DNA of 63,729 nucleotides from Novosphingobium sp. IK01 (GCF_033242265.1 NZ_BTFW01000004.1:1-63729), one strand, 5' to 3'; counted from the first letter of the stretch, positions 8,835-16,460 are shown. Program-made: numbers and translations. Notes: generated by a model from the sequence alone, not told the origin.

Positions 8835-9536
8835 GAATATGAGAAGGTCGCGTTTGAGGCCGCGCAGGATCGGGCCGATTACCCGCGCTATCTGCTGCGC
8901 CTGTGCGAACTGGAGCGCATCGACCGTGAACGCCGGATGGTCGAGCGTCGCATCCGCATGGCCAGGTTCCCGCATACCAAGAGTTTTGACACCTTCGACT
9001 TTGCAGCCCAGCCATCACTGAACAAGGCGCTGGTGCTGGAACTGGCGCGCGGAGAATGGATCGAGCGGCAGCGCAATGTCATTGCGCTGGGCCCCAGCGG
9101 TACCGGCAAGACCCACACCGCCCTCGCGCTGGGACTGGCCGCTTGCCAGAAGGGGCACAGCGTGGCCTTCACCACCGCTGCGGCGCTGGTCCATGACTTG
9201 ATGGAGGCGCGCGACGAACGGCGACTGCGCAGCCTGCAAAAGCATCTGGCCTCGGTGAAACTGCTGATCCTCGACGAGCTGGGCTATGTGCCCTTCACCG
9301 CAGTGGGCGGTGAATTGCTGTTCGAGGTGCTCAGCCAGCGGTATGAACGCGGCAGCACGCTGATCACCAGCAATCTGCCCTTCGATGAATGGACATCGGT
9401 GTTCGGGTCCGAGCGCTTGACTGGCGCCCTGCTCGACCGCCTGACCCACCACGTGCACATCCTCGAGATGAATGGTGACAGCTTCCGCCTCACCAGCAGC
9501 CGCAAGCGCCAGAAGGACAAGGGGGAGGCAAAATGA
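8835..9536 (+). pseudogene. istB: IS21-family helper ATPase IstB, 5' truncated
   Basis: The frame is open from the transposon end at 8835 (EYEKVAFEAAQDRADYPRYLL) to the stop at 9536, giving about 233 residues. It keeps the Walker A motif ALGPSGTGKTHTA, Walker B LLILDELGYVPF and the sensor region TLITSNLPF of IstB, the AAA+ regulator that stimulates the IstA transposase. The N-terminal first few tens of residues and the whole istA are missing, removed where the outer Tn3 transposon ends. An internal start at 8937 exists. A small istA piece at 54360-54511 is elsewhere on the plasmid and may or may not be from the same element. Confidence 0.88.
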
Positions 9537-9699
9537 TCTGACAAAAGGCGGCCATCGGCAGCGGGAAATCGGCTTCCGCTCCGCTACAGCCGCTTCCCCG
9601 CTGCCGATGCTGTCCAGCCTCAACCATGGGGCTTTTTATTCAACCCAACTGGCCCCTTTTTAAACCGGTGCCTGGCCCGTTTTTATCCCGGTGTTGACA
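9537..9699 (+). repeat. IS21-family right end with tandem terminal repeats
   Basis: Two similar units (CTGGCCCcTTTTTAaaCCGGTG near 9649-9670 and CTGGCCCGTTTTTATCCCGGTG near 9672-9693) precede a CA end at 9699. Multiple terminal direct repeats and a TG...CA boundary are typical of IS21 elements. Confidence 0.6.
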
Positions 9700-9750
9700 A
9701 CCGCCCCATGCTGGCGACTGGAACGATCTGCTGCGCGAGATCCGTTCGCT

Positions 9751-10350
9751 ATGAAATTGTTTCCTGGAGCGACGCGGTTCCAACGATGGACGATGGGGGC
9801 GACGTTCCTGATCGTGGCAACCTATGCAATCTCGCAGAACAAGCAGTCGCTCGTCGAAGTCTCGAAAACAAGATTGTCTTCGCCAAGTCCCGGGATCATC
9901 GATGGGGATACGATTGATTTTCCCAATGGACGGGTTCGCGTCGTCGGCATCGATGCGCCCGATGATGATCTGCCACAGCTAAAGGCCATCTCCAGCGAGG
10001 CGTTGCGCGGGCTGGCGCTCCGGGACGGCGGAATGGACTGCTCGGTGTCTATGTTTGACTATGCGCTGCGGCGGGAGAAGCAGTGCCGCACCGATCCGAA
10101 AAGCTACGGGCGGTTGAATCTGGCGTGTCGTTTTCCCGCCAATAAGGCGAGCGTGGGGGCAACGATGGTCGCCCAAGGCTATGCCGTCGACTACCGCATT
10201 TTCTCCGGTGGAGCCTATGTCGAGCTGATGCAGAAGGCGGCAGCGCAGCGGGCAGGATTATGGGGCGTGGACTATGAGGGAATGCGTCAGCTTGCTGTTC
10301 GCAGGGCGCAGGTGCCGCAGGGATGTAGCACAGGGACGATCAAGAAATAG
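9751..10350 (+). CDS. Thermonuclease (SNase-like) family protein, membrane anchored
   Basis: A 199-residue protein with an N-terminal hydrophobic segment (about residues 14-28, TMGATFLIVATYAIS) and a staphylococcal-nuclease-like domain: GIIDGDTIDFPNGRVRVVGIDAPD carries the Asp/Arg-type active-site layout, with later RREKQCRTDPKSYGRLNLACRF and GATMVAQGYAVDYR. Family members cleave DNA or RNA with Ca2+. The ATG at 9751 overlaps a TGA that closes a short upstream frame (reading HAGDWNDLLREIRSL just after the IS21 end). It therefore seems to be the second gene of an operon whose first gene was destroyed by the IS. Secretion or anchoring is inferred. Confidence 0.8.
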   Translation: MKLFPGATRFQRWTMGATFLIVATYAISQNKQSLVEVSKTRLSSPSPGIIDGDTIDFPNGRVRVVGIDAPDDDLPQLKAISSEALRGLALRDGGMDCSVSMFDYALRREKQCRTDPKSYGRLNLACRFPANKASVGATMVAQGYAVDYRIFSGGAYVELMQKAAAQRAGLWGVDYEGMRQLAVRRAQVPQGCSTGTIKK

Positions 10351-10358
10351 GCTGCACA

Positions 10359-10688
10359 ATGCTTGAACGCGGATCGCCAAGAGCGGCATTGATCGGCCGC
10401 TGGGGGATGGCCCTCACACTTGTTACCGGCGCGGTCCTGATCGGCCGCCTGATCCGTAATTTCCCCTATCTCCTGCCCAATCGGCTTCCTGGCCTTGTCC
10501 TATACGAGCTGGGTCCGGCGCTGATCTTGGTTGCTGCGGTCGGCAGCGCCGTGGTCTTCACCAAGGAAGACGGACCGCGCCTTGGCATCCCTGCGCGGCT
10601 CGTGCTGTTTGCACTCGTCGCGACGATCGCCGGGACCGCTACCCTTGCTGCCGAATATGCTGCCGCTCTCGACGGGCAATGGCTATGA
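10359..10688 (+). CDS. Small integral membrane protein, function unknown
   Basis: 109 residues with three predicted membrane spans (around 15-31, 44-66 and 78-100). No family was recognised. It starts nine bases after the thermonuclease stop and probably shares its transcript. The 3' end runs almost into a perfect 20-bp palindrome at 10695-10714. Confidence 0.65.
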   Translation: MLERGSPRAALIGRWGMALTLVTGAVLIGRLIRNFPYLLPNRLPGLVLYELGPALILVAAVGSAVVFTKEDGPRLGIPARLVLFALVATIAGTATLAAEYAAALDGQWL

Positions 10689-10694
10689 ACACGA

Positions 10695-10714
10695 GGTGTG
10701 CCACGTGGCACACC
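10695..10714. promoter_or_regulatory. Perfect 20-bp palindrome, copy 1 (GGTGTGCCACGTGGCACACC)
   Basis: An identical copy is at 14200-14219. The CACGTG core and outer TGT/ACA recall the chromosomal ParB site TGTTTCACGTGAAACA (12 of 16 positions agree). It could be an operator for a plasmid regulator or a centromere-like site. It lies just before the next gene, between 10688 and 10763. Confidence 0.65.
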
Positions 10715-10762
10715 CCTATCGCGAGACCTACATGGCGTCGCGATGACTTTTGCGAGGGTGTG

Positions 10763-11020
10763 ATGCCGATAGAGCCTTTCGTTCTTATTGTTGCCGATCA
10801 CGACAGGCGCGTCTTTTCGGTCGAGGGGCCGATGGTGGACGACAACCCGTGGTCAAAGCCGGTCGTCGATGCTCAAGATGGCGGCAAGCGCCACATCAAC
10901 TGCTTCGTTCCCGGTGGCCCCTCGCGCACCGACGTAGAGACCGCCGCGCGCGAATATCAGCGTGAATATGGGTATGCGCGTGTTGAGGCGGGATCGATCG
11001 TCAGCCGCAAACCCTGCTAA
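10763..11020 (+). CDS. Small protein of unknown function
   Basis: An 85-residue soluble protein (MPIEPFVLIVADHDRRVFSVEGPMVDD). The start at 10763 was chosen for the GAGGG-type ribosome site and because the upstream extension lies in the palindrome region. No motif was recognised. It is acidic in the middle, with a basic end. Its stop is 22 bases from the stop of the reverse transcriptase, which is transcribed towards it, so the two operons converge here. Confidence 0.6.
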   Translation: MPIEPFVLIVADHDRRVFSVEGPMVDDNPWSKPVVDAQDGGKRHINCFVPGGPSRTDVETAAREYQREYGYARVEAGSIVSRKPC

Positions 11021-11041
11021 GGTCACAGCAACCGGCATCAA

Positions 11042-11914
11042 TCAACCTGGTTCGTTCATGCTATCTATCTGGCGCATTTGACCCGCCAAGCCGCTCAGAC
11101 GGCCCTTCAGGCGTTGATCGCCGCTGCCGGGCTGCTGGAGGGCCAACCTCGTCTTACGGTGCTTCAGGCGCTGGCGATTGGGCACGACGACCTTCCCGTC
11201 GCGAACGACGACACCCGTGATCTCCGCTGGCCGATCCACATAGTGCTTGAGCTTGTGATAGCGCAGCCCTGTCCGGTGGATCATGCGCCGCACATGCCAA
11301 ACATCTGCTACGGGCACTTTCGCGCCGGAAATTGTCACGTCATCGACATAGACCGTCAGCGTGTAGCCCTTGGCCGTGCAGAACGCCGCGATCTCGGCCC
11401 ACATATCGTGATAGCTATAATATGCCAGGATCGGGCTGAGGGGACTGCCCGTCGGCAAATGACCCTCGAACGTGCAAAGATCACCAAGAATGCCGGCAAC
11501 GTCGGCGCGGCATCCCATGATGCTTTGGAAGAACGCGATCACCCGCACACGGGGCGTGTTGGGGAAGAACTTCTTGATGTCGAGGCAGTGAACGACGCGG
11601 TTGCCGCGATGGCGCGCGGCATTGCTGACGTAGCATCGTCCCTTCACCGGGCAGAACAGAAAAGATGGCGGCTCGATCCGCGCCAGCATCTTGGCGATAC
11701 GGCCCTGTACACGCTTGAGCGGCGCGACCGGATCTTCAACCGGACGTTTTCCGCCACTCTTCTTCTCAATCTCAAACTGCCGATACCGATCCGGCCCGGT
11801 CGCCATTGCCCGCAGCTCAGCTTCTGCAAGGCCGAGCACGTCAGCGAGGCGGCGCGGACTCGTGAGCTTATAGAGCTGCGACTGATTGAGCGGGATGACC
11901 GTCTTATTCGGCAT
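11042..11914 (-). CDS. Retron-type reverse transcriptase
   Basis: 290 residues with the full set of bacterial reverse transcriptase blocks: LDIKKFF (111-117, first Asp), LPTGSPLSP (153-161) and the catalytic YVDD (189-192). It also has two features diagnostic of retrons: NAARH (98-102), matching the NAxxH motif of region X, and ITGVVV (232-237), matching the VTG motif of region Y that reads the msr RNA. Retrons make an RNA-linked DNA (msDNA) and act in phage defence with an associated effector. The start overlaps the end of the XRE gene by 11 bases. It is short, as retron enzymes are. The noncoding RNA would be expected upstream at about 12420-12680. Confidence 0.9.
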   Translation of the reverse strand: MPNKTVIPLNQSQLYKLTSPRRLADVLGLAEAELRAMATGPDRYRQFEIEKKSGGKRPVEDPVAPLKRVQGRIAKMLARIEPPSFLFCPVKGRCYVSNAARHRGNRVVHCLDIKKFFPNTPRVRVIAFFQSIMGCRADVAGILGDLCTFEGHLPTGSPLSPILAYYSYHDMWAEIAAFCTAKGYTLTVYVDDVTISGAKVPVADVWHVRRMIHRTGLRYHKLKHYVDRPAEITGVVVRDGKVVVPNRQRLKHRKTRLALQQPGSGDQRLKGRLSGLAGQMRQIDSMNEPG

Positions 11915-12209
11915 GGGTCCGACCGGACCGAGCCTCGAGGAATTGAAGCAGGCTCACCACCTTGCCAGCGACAAAGGTCCGTGCCTGGTCGAGCGTGCTC
12001 TTCTGATCGAGGTTCTCCGAAAAGAACATGATCGACGAGACAGGCATGTCGAAGACAGTGGCATAGCGCTGGATGATGTCCAGCGTGGGCGTCTTCAGGC
12101 CGCGTTCGATTTCCGACAGATACGACGTCGAAACCTCCAACCGCTCAGCCGCCTGCTTCTGCTTGAGGTCGTGATAGACTCGGATCAAGCGAAGAGCTTC
12201 ACCCAACAT
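11904..12209 (-). CDS. XRE-family helix-turn-helix protein (retron-associated)
   Basis: 101 residues beginning MLGEALRLIRVYHDLKQKQAAERLEVSTSYLSEIERGLKTPTLDII, a clear XRE/Cro-type helix-turn-helix across residues 4-60. It ends in a short tail rich in Gln/Leu. AGGAG sits 8 bases before the ATG at 12209, which decides the start; the frame extends upstream without similarity. It overlaps the reverse transcriptase start, so co-translation is likely. Surveys of retrons describe HTH proteins as associated effectors or regulators, and that role is inferred here. The binding target could be the inverted repeat at 12660-12676. Confidence 0.87.
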   Translation of the reverse strand: MLGEALRLIRVYHDLKQKQAAERLEVSTSYLSEIERGLKTPTLDIIQRYATVFDMPVSSIMFFSENLDQKSTLDQARTFVAGKVVSLLQFLEARSGRTHAE

Positions 12210-12244
12210 TGCATCTCCTTTCAGGAGGCTATTCAGGGTGCGAA

Positions 12245-12418
12245 TTACTGGCGGAAAACCTTGATGATGGAGAGGGCGATGTGGAGCAGTTGCACCACCA
12301 CTCGCCCCAAGGCCACCACCGTCTTCAAAGTGGACGGACGGATCAGGCGCTTTGCCCAATGCTGCCGTCGCACCGTCTTCGTTCGCGCACGCTTCTCGTT
12401 CAGACCAAGCTTTCGCAT
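12245..12418 (-). CDS. 57-residue basic protein upstream of the retron operon
   Basis: A short frame (MRKLGLNEKRARTKTVRRQH...) with an excellent GAGGAGG ribosome site 6 bases before the ATG at 12418. It ends 35 bases before the XRE start. The N-terminal half is strongly basic and the C-terminal half (TLKTVVALGRVVVQLLHIALSII) hydrophobic, so it may insert into a membrane. No family was recognised. Its place between the hairpin-rich leader and the XRE/RT genes makes it a candidate third retron component, possibly a membrane-acting effector; this is inference. Confidence 0.6.
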   Translation of the reverse strand: MRKLGLNEKRARTKTVRRQHWAKRLIRPSTLKTVVALGRVVVQLLHIALSIIKVFRQ

Positions 12419-12680
12419 GGCGTCCTCCTCTGCCAACCCCCACACCATGCAGGGGCGCCGCCGAGGCTTTGGAGGGTGGGGTAGAAGCACGTTAACCCTG
12501 AACACCAAGGCGGACACCGGGCCGTCCGGTGGCCGCCCGCGGCGCCGCTCGCTCGCACGCACGGAGCCACAAAGCAGAGAAGGTTTCTTCTCCAGGAGGG
12601 GTTTCCCCCTCGGTTGATGGCGACACATCCCCTTTCAAACTGAACGAGAGTGTGATGCCCTAGCGCACTTCGCTAGTCAA
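12419..12680 (-). ncRNA. Candidate retron msr-msd RNA region
   Basis: The leader of the retron-like operon holds several perfect or near-perfect stems: CTAGCG/CGCTAG (12660-12676), GAGGGG/CCCCTC (12596-12611), GAGAAG/CTTCTC (12577-12592) and a 12-bp stem with one mismatch, GGCGGACACCGG/CCGGTGGCCGCC (12509-12537). Two short msr-like hairpins followed by a long msd-like hairpin is the usual retron order when read leftward. Exact ends, the branching G and the a1/a2 pairing were not determined. Confidence 0.5.
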
Positions 12681-12987
12681 CGAATAAAATCCGCTCACAG
12701 CGAATTTATTGCTCTGCCTAAGCGGCGGCCGACGACGTTCCGCCCTTCCCTGCCATGCGACTGGACGACTCGATGCCAATCTACCGGCGAGCAGGTCATT
12801 ATGTCTGAAGCTTGCGGGCTGCGTGCCAGTGCCGCAGATAAGCCAAGGGCCGCCCTTTTGAGGCGGCCCCGACCATTTAGTTCCCTCGCGGGAAACGGAC
12901 ACTCCCCAGGGGGAGGCCGCGCGTGCTCCCCATGTAGAAACCCATCCCTTACGATTCAACTAAAATCTGAAAGGACATCAACCGGCC
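12681..12987. other. Intergenic region, no gene seen
   Basis: Between the retron-like leader and the PemK-like gene. It contains a hairpin at 12847-12869. The leftward promoter of the retron operon should lie at about 12670-12720 (TTGACT is present on the minus strand next to the CTAGCG repeat), but no convincing -10 was found. Confidence 0.5.
12847..12869 (-). terminator. Possible terminator after the PemK-like gene
   Basis: Perfect 8-bp stem GGGCCGCC/GGCGGCCC with a 7-base loop. The following minus-strand sequence is only weakly T-rich, so this could be a simple hairpin. Confidence 0.4.
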
Positions 12988-13437
12988 TTACGCGCCGGAA
13001 CCGGTGGGCGTAGGCGGCACCCCCTGAGGCGGCGACGGGGGCGTCGAGGGCACCGGCAGCCAGGCCAACACAAGGCGCAGCATGTCGTCGAACTCCCCGA
13101 CCGGCATTCGCATGATGCCGCCTTTGTCAGGGATTAGCCGGCTCACCGCCACGGTCGTCAGCTTGTCGCAGATCGCGAACGCCGCCCGACCGTCAATCGT
13201 GGTCTGCAGCGGAAAGGCCCACTTGTTTCCTGGCTGCGCTGCCGTCGAGCAGGGCACCACCGTGACCGCGCCATGCAGCGTGTTCTTGAACGACACGATG
13301 ATGACGGGGCGCCGCTTCCAGAACTCCGGGAGCTGGGCGTCTTGCGGAAAGTCACACCAGTAGAGCTGACGGATGCTTGGCGCGGCCGTAACCCTCGGTT
13401 CCACTTTCGGGGGTGGATCTTGGATATGCGCGTTCAC
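12988..13437 (-). CDS. PemK/MazF-family toxin-like endoribonuclease
   Basis: 149 residues. The PemK/MazF core spans about residues 40-130: RRPVIIVSFKNTLHGAVTVVPCSTAAQP, then AFAICDKLTTVAVSRLIPDKG and FDDMLRLVLAWL, in the order seen in MazF-type mRNA interferases. An N-terminal 35-residue extension and a Pro-rich tail are unusual. The ATG overlaps the stop of the upstream winged-helix gene (ATGA, 13434-13437). No MazE/PemI-like antitoxin is visible, so the upstream DNA-binding protein may fill that role; alternatively this is a solitary family member. Confidence 0.82.
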   Translation of the reverse strand: MNAHIQDPPPKVEPRVTAAPSIRQLYWCDFPQDAQLPEFWKRRPVIIVSFKNTLHGAVTVVPCSTAAQPGNKWAFPLQTTIDGRAAFAICDKLTTVAVSRLIPDKGGIMRMPVGEFDDMLRLVLAWLPVPSTPPSPPQGVPPTPTGSGA

Positions 13438-13919
13438 TCGTCGTCATCCTGTACCAGACGCAGCTTAGGCGCCCCGGCCCGGTTCTGACGGCGCTTCGCC
13501 AACTCGGCCTTGTCCTTGATCTCAGCCAGCTTCTCGACCGCGAACGGCGCTACTGCCTTAATCAGCCCATCGAGATGGTAGATGTTGGTGCGGCTGCCGG
13601 TTTCGGTCCGCCGCTCCTCGCGACGGATATACCCTGCCCCCTCCAGCGCAGCGATGTGCTTCTGGATCGTGCGCGGATGAACGTCCATCGCCTTCGCCAT
13701 CGTGGTCTTGGACGGAAAGGGCTTGCCCTCCGCCGTCCACCATTTGCTCGCCAGATACACGATGATGTTGAGATCGAGCGGCGACAGCATGAGCTGGCGC
13801 TGATTTTCGATGATGACGCTCGGCAATGCAGTCCAGCCCGCATCCATCAGCGGCTTGGTCCACTTCTTCTCATTCGTTCGCAGATCGGCGCTGCTGTCCT
13901 TTTGCTTTTTCGCAGCCAT
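13434..13919 (-). CDS. Winged helix-turn-helix protein (HTH_36-like)
   Basis: 161 residues starting MAAKKQKDSSADLR, with AAGGA before the ATG at 13919. A winged helix spans about residues 47-110 (LSPLDLNIIVYLASKWW, PSKTTMAKAMDVHPRTIQKHIAALEGAGYIRREER), similar to HTH domains of plasmid replication and regulator proteins. The C-terminal part is charged (EKLAEIKDKAELAKRRQNRAG). Coupled by overlap to the PemK-like toxin gene, it may be its repressor/antitoxin or a plasmid copy regulator. The palindrome at 14200-14219 in the upstream region could be its operator. Confidence 0.75.
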   Translation of the reverse strand: MAAKKQKDSSADLRTNEKKWTKPLMDAGWTALPSVIIENQRQLMLSPLDLNIIVYLASKWWTAEGKPFPSKTTMAKAMDVHPRTIQKHIAALEGAGYIRREERRTETGSRTNIYHLDGLIKAVAPFAVEKLAEIKDKAELAKRRQNRAGAPKLRLVQDDDE

Positions 13920-14519
13920 GTGATTATCCTTTCTGGCTGCAAATATGCCCCTCGCGCGAAGGGGATTCAAGTTTGAGGGGGCGGCACTAGGGGCGCCCCA
14001 CAGGGCGCGCAGGCCGCCCCCTCCCCGGCCCTTTGGACCGCCCACCCGGGAGCCGCACGGGGCCTACAAAGCATAGGACATCCCCATATAGGAACCGCTC
14101 AGGGTACACTCCTGGCGTATCAACCGAGGATAAACCCAGCGGGAGCCCCCACGGCCTCCCCCTCTCCCCGTGTTTTCCTATTCGCGCTGCCGCAAGGCAG
14201 GTGTGCCACGTGGCACACCCCCCATGACACGCCTGGAGCGTGGCACAGCTTGTTGGGCACGCTGCCCTCCCCCGGAGGCCAGACCGGTGCCGGGGAACAC
14301 CAAGGGCGGCTGCCCTTTCGTTCCCGAACGACAATCAGGCCCCCCGTGTAATCCGCCAAACGCGGCACCCGACGCCCTGCGGAGCGTCGGCCGCGCTAGG
14401 CGGCTCGCCCGCGCCAGAGGCCAGATTCTCGCCCTCCCTCCCCATCCCGTTCCTCGCCGGAAAGGCAGAGCCGGTTGCTGTTGCGACCGGCTTTCAGCCT
14501 CAAAGGAAAGGAAGACATC
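13920..14519. other. 600-bp intergenic region with a palindromic site
   Basis: Divergent upstream region of the winged-helix gene (leftward) and ardC (rightward). Apart from the palindrome at 14200-14219 and GC-rich short inverted repeats, no gene was recognised. Promoters for both directions must lie here. Confidence 0.55.
14200..14219. promoter_or_regulatory. Perfect 20-bp palindrome, copy 2 (GGTGTGCCACGTGGCACACC)
   Basis: Identical to 10695-10714, including two extra flanking bases. It is placed between divergent promoters, as expected of a shared operator. Confidence 0.7.
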
Positions 14520-15443
14520 ATGGGACGGATCACCGACAATCGAGCCGACATCTATCAGGAAATCACCGATCAGATGATCGCGATGATCGAGGCCGGCACC
14601 CGGCCGTGGTCGAAATCGTGGAATGGCAGCACCGCACCGAATATCCCGCTCCGCTCGACCGGCGTTCCCTATCGGGGCATCAACGTCCTGACCCTTTGGG
14701 TTGCCGCCATGACCAAGGGCTATGCCTCTCCGCATTGGCTGACCTTCAAGCAAGCGCTTGCGCTTGGTGGATGCGTCCGCAAGGGCGAGAAGGGTTCGAC
14801 CGTCGTCTATGCCAACAAGATCGAGGTTGACGCCGACAAGGGTGGAGAGAGCAGCGAGGACGGCAAGCGTCAGGTGGCGTTTCTTAAGCGCTATACCGTT
14901 TTCAATGCCGAGCAGATCGATGGCATCGAGGCGAAATATCCAACCCCCGCGCCGATCATCACCGCAACCAATCCCGATGAGCGGGATGCCGAGCTGGACG
15001 CGCTTTTCGCTCGCATCTCCGTCACCCTTAAACACTTCGGATCGCAGCCCTATTATCAGCCGAGCGGCGATCATGTGGTCATGCCCGAGTTTGCCGATTT
15101 CCACACCAGCGATGACTATTATTCGACCCTAGCGCACGAACTTTGCCACGCGACGGGACATGTTGACCGACTTGCCCGTCCCTCTCTCATTTCCACGAAG
15201 CGCGAGGACTACGCCCGAGAGGAATTGGTTGCCGAGCTAGGGGCGGCGTTCGTCAGCGCGACCATCGGCATCAAGCTTCACGACCGTGAAGACCACGCCG
15301 CCTATCTGGCGAGTTGGCTACAGGCCCTGCGCAACGACAAGCGGTGCATCTTCACCGCCGCCCGCCTAGCCCAGGACGCGTCCGACTGGCTCTTGAGCCG
15401 CATGGCCGTTGAGACGGCCCCTGAACTGGACGAGCCGGCATGA
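14520..15443 (+). CDS. ardC: Antirestriction protein ArdC-like (ssDNA-binding plus zincin domain)
   Basis: 307 residues. The N-terminal ArdC domain (about 1-135; DIYQEITDQMIAMIEAGTRPWSKSW, GINVLTLW, KGEKGSTVVYANK) binds single-stranded DNA in characterised relatives. The C-terminal domain is a zinc metallopeptidase with HELCH at 206-210, His 214 and a downstream Glu region (AREELVAELGAAF). ArdC proteins protect incoming plasmid DNA from host restriction during transfer. AGGAAAGGAAG precedes the ATG at 14520. It is the only rightward gene in this segment and is followed by a strong hairpin at 15451-15482. Confidence 0.9.
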   Translation: MGRITDNRADIYQEITDQMIAMIEAGTRPWSKSWNGSTAPNIPLRSTGVPYRGINVLTLWVAAMTKGYASPHWLTFKQALALGGCVRKGEKGSTVVYANKIEVDADKGGESSEDGKRQVAFLKRYTVFNAEQIDGIEAKYPTPAPIITATNPDERDAELDALFARISVTLKHFGSQPYYQPSGDHVVMPEFADFHTSDDYYSTLAHELCHATGHVDRLARPSLISTKREDYAREELVAELGAAFVSATIGIKLHDREDHAAYLASWLQALRNDKRCIFTAARLAQDASDWLLSRMAVETAPELDEPA

Positions 15444-15450
15444 GCGCCCC

Positions 15451-15482
15451 CACGTCCCGGCCCCGACGAGGGCCGGGACGTG
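15451..15482 (+). terminator. Strong GC hairpin after ardC
   Basis: A 13-bp perfect stem (CACGTCCCGGCCC and its complement) with a 6-base loop, 8 bases after the ardC stop. There is no T run, so it may act as a Rho-assisted or mRNA-stabilising hairpin. Confidence 0.45.
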
Positions 15483-15563
15483 GCGGCGCGACTGGCCTAT
15501 GATCCCAAAATCACGACCGTCGCCATCATTGACGGCGGTGAGCGCCACCTTTTCAATCAGCCG

Positions 15564-15950
15564 CTACTTTCGGGGTTGCCGACGTGCAAGCCAGGTGCGC
15601 ATTTCGGCGATCTCGCGCCTTTGGGTTGCCACCACTGCGGCCGCGAGGCGGCGCACGGCGGGATCTCGGCCATACTTCAATTCGATTTCAGCCATCGCGA
15701 TAGCGCCTTCATGATGGGGAATCATCGCGCGCATAAAATCGGCGTCGGCATCACCCGTGAAGGCTACGTCCATATCGCCATGCATCTTGGCATTTGCGGC
15801 CCGGTAGGCCCGCGTAGCGGGCGGCTCGTTTAGCGAGCCTGACACGGCACCAGTTGACCCATGCTGGGTATGCTGTGCCTTCGCGGAAAGCGGGGTTAAG
15901 ACGGCGGTCATTGCCAGCATCAGCGCGAACGGCCTGTTGCTTCCGATCAT
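15564..15950 (-). CDS. DUF305 (CopM-like) periplasmic protein
   Basis: 128 residues with a signal peptide ([25 protein letters not shown], cleavage after AKA) and a DUF305 four-helix domain carrying [18 protein letters not shown], whose His and Met residues bind copper or silver in CopM-type proteins. The N-terminal mature part adds His (QHTQHG) and Met (KMHGDMD) residues. It is the most distal gene of the leftward metal cluster and starts 58 bases after the EexN-like gene. A metal chaperone role is inferred from family and context. Confidence 0.85.
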   Translation of the reverse strand: MIGSNRPFALMLAMTAVLTPLSAKAQHTQHGSTGAVSGSLNEPPATRAYRAANAKMHGDMDVAFTGDADADFMRAMIPHHEGAIAMAEIELKYGRDPAVRRLAAAVVATQRREIAEMRTWLARRQPRK

Positions 15951-16008
15951 TACGATTCTTCTCCAGTGATAGTGATTTGGTTCATGGGGCGGGCGAAGGT
16001 GGCTCGCT

Positions 16009-16239
16009 TCAGCGTCCAGACTGCCGCCCCGCCGCCGCGTCGAGCTCGGCCACGGCTTGCGCCGCGGCCTCGCAGTCGCTGCCGGTCTCTTGGCCCCGCT
16101 CGCAGCGTGTGACGACCAGTCTCGCCTCTTCCGCGTGGAAGCGGAAATAGCCGGCGTCGCGTGGTTTAATCAGCCCGCATCCGGACAGAACGATTGTTGC
16201 GGCAACGGCGATGATCGCCTGCTGCTTGCTGTTCCCCAT
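16009..16239 (-). CDS. EexN-family-like lipoprotein
   Basis: 76 residues. The start at 16239 gives a lipoprotein signal ([21 protein letters not shown], lipobox LSGC) followed by [34 protein letters not shown], the H-EA-VV--C--G---G-DC pattern of EexN proteins. Some EexN relatives act in entry exclusion in conjugative plasmids, but no transfer genes surround this one. The ATG overlaps the stop of the preceding gene (TAATG). In this metal cluster the two conserved Cys might serve another role; that is speculation. Confidence 0.72.
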   Translation of the reverse strand: MGNSKQQAIIAVAATIVLSGCGLIKPRDAGYFRFHAEEARLVVTRCERGQETGSDCEAAAQAVAELDAAAGRQSGR

Positions 16240-16460
16240 TATGTCGATCCTCTCCATATTCCGGCCCAACGCCACTTCCCTCCGTTGCGACGCCATGCGT
16301 GAAATCCGCTGCGGTGAAGCCTTCCAACCAATCTGATGAGGATGATCGCGCTGGCTGGTGAGATCAGGCTAAAGGCACGTGCAAAGCGTGTGATGCGGAC
16401 AAGCATCGAAGCTGCCATGAGCCAAAGGCCGGCAGGAAACGCGGGCAGCAGGTCAGCCAT
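16239..16460 (-). CDS. Small hydrophobic protein, unknown
   Basis: 73 residues from the ATG at 16460, which overlaps the dedA stop. Hydrophobic segments around residues 5-20 and 28-44 suggest one or two membrane spans, followed by a basic Trp-rich tail (HAWRRNGGKWRWAGIWR). No family was recognised. One-base overlap with the next gene supports it being translated. Confidence 0.55.
   Translation of the reverse strand: MADLLPAFPAGLWLMAASMLVRITRFARAFSLISPASAIILIRLVGRLHRSGFHAWRRNGGKWRWAGIWRGST

Noticed and set aside
12245..12628. 127-codon version of the small retron-linked ORF
   Set aside because: The longer form starts inside the hairpin leader; the GAGGAGG before the ATG at 12418 supports the 57-residue form.
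15441..15503. 20-codon ORF overlapping the ardC stop
   Set aside because: Its codons cover the strong hairpin and there is no separate support.
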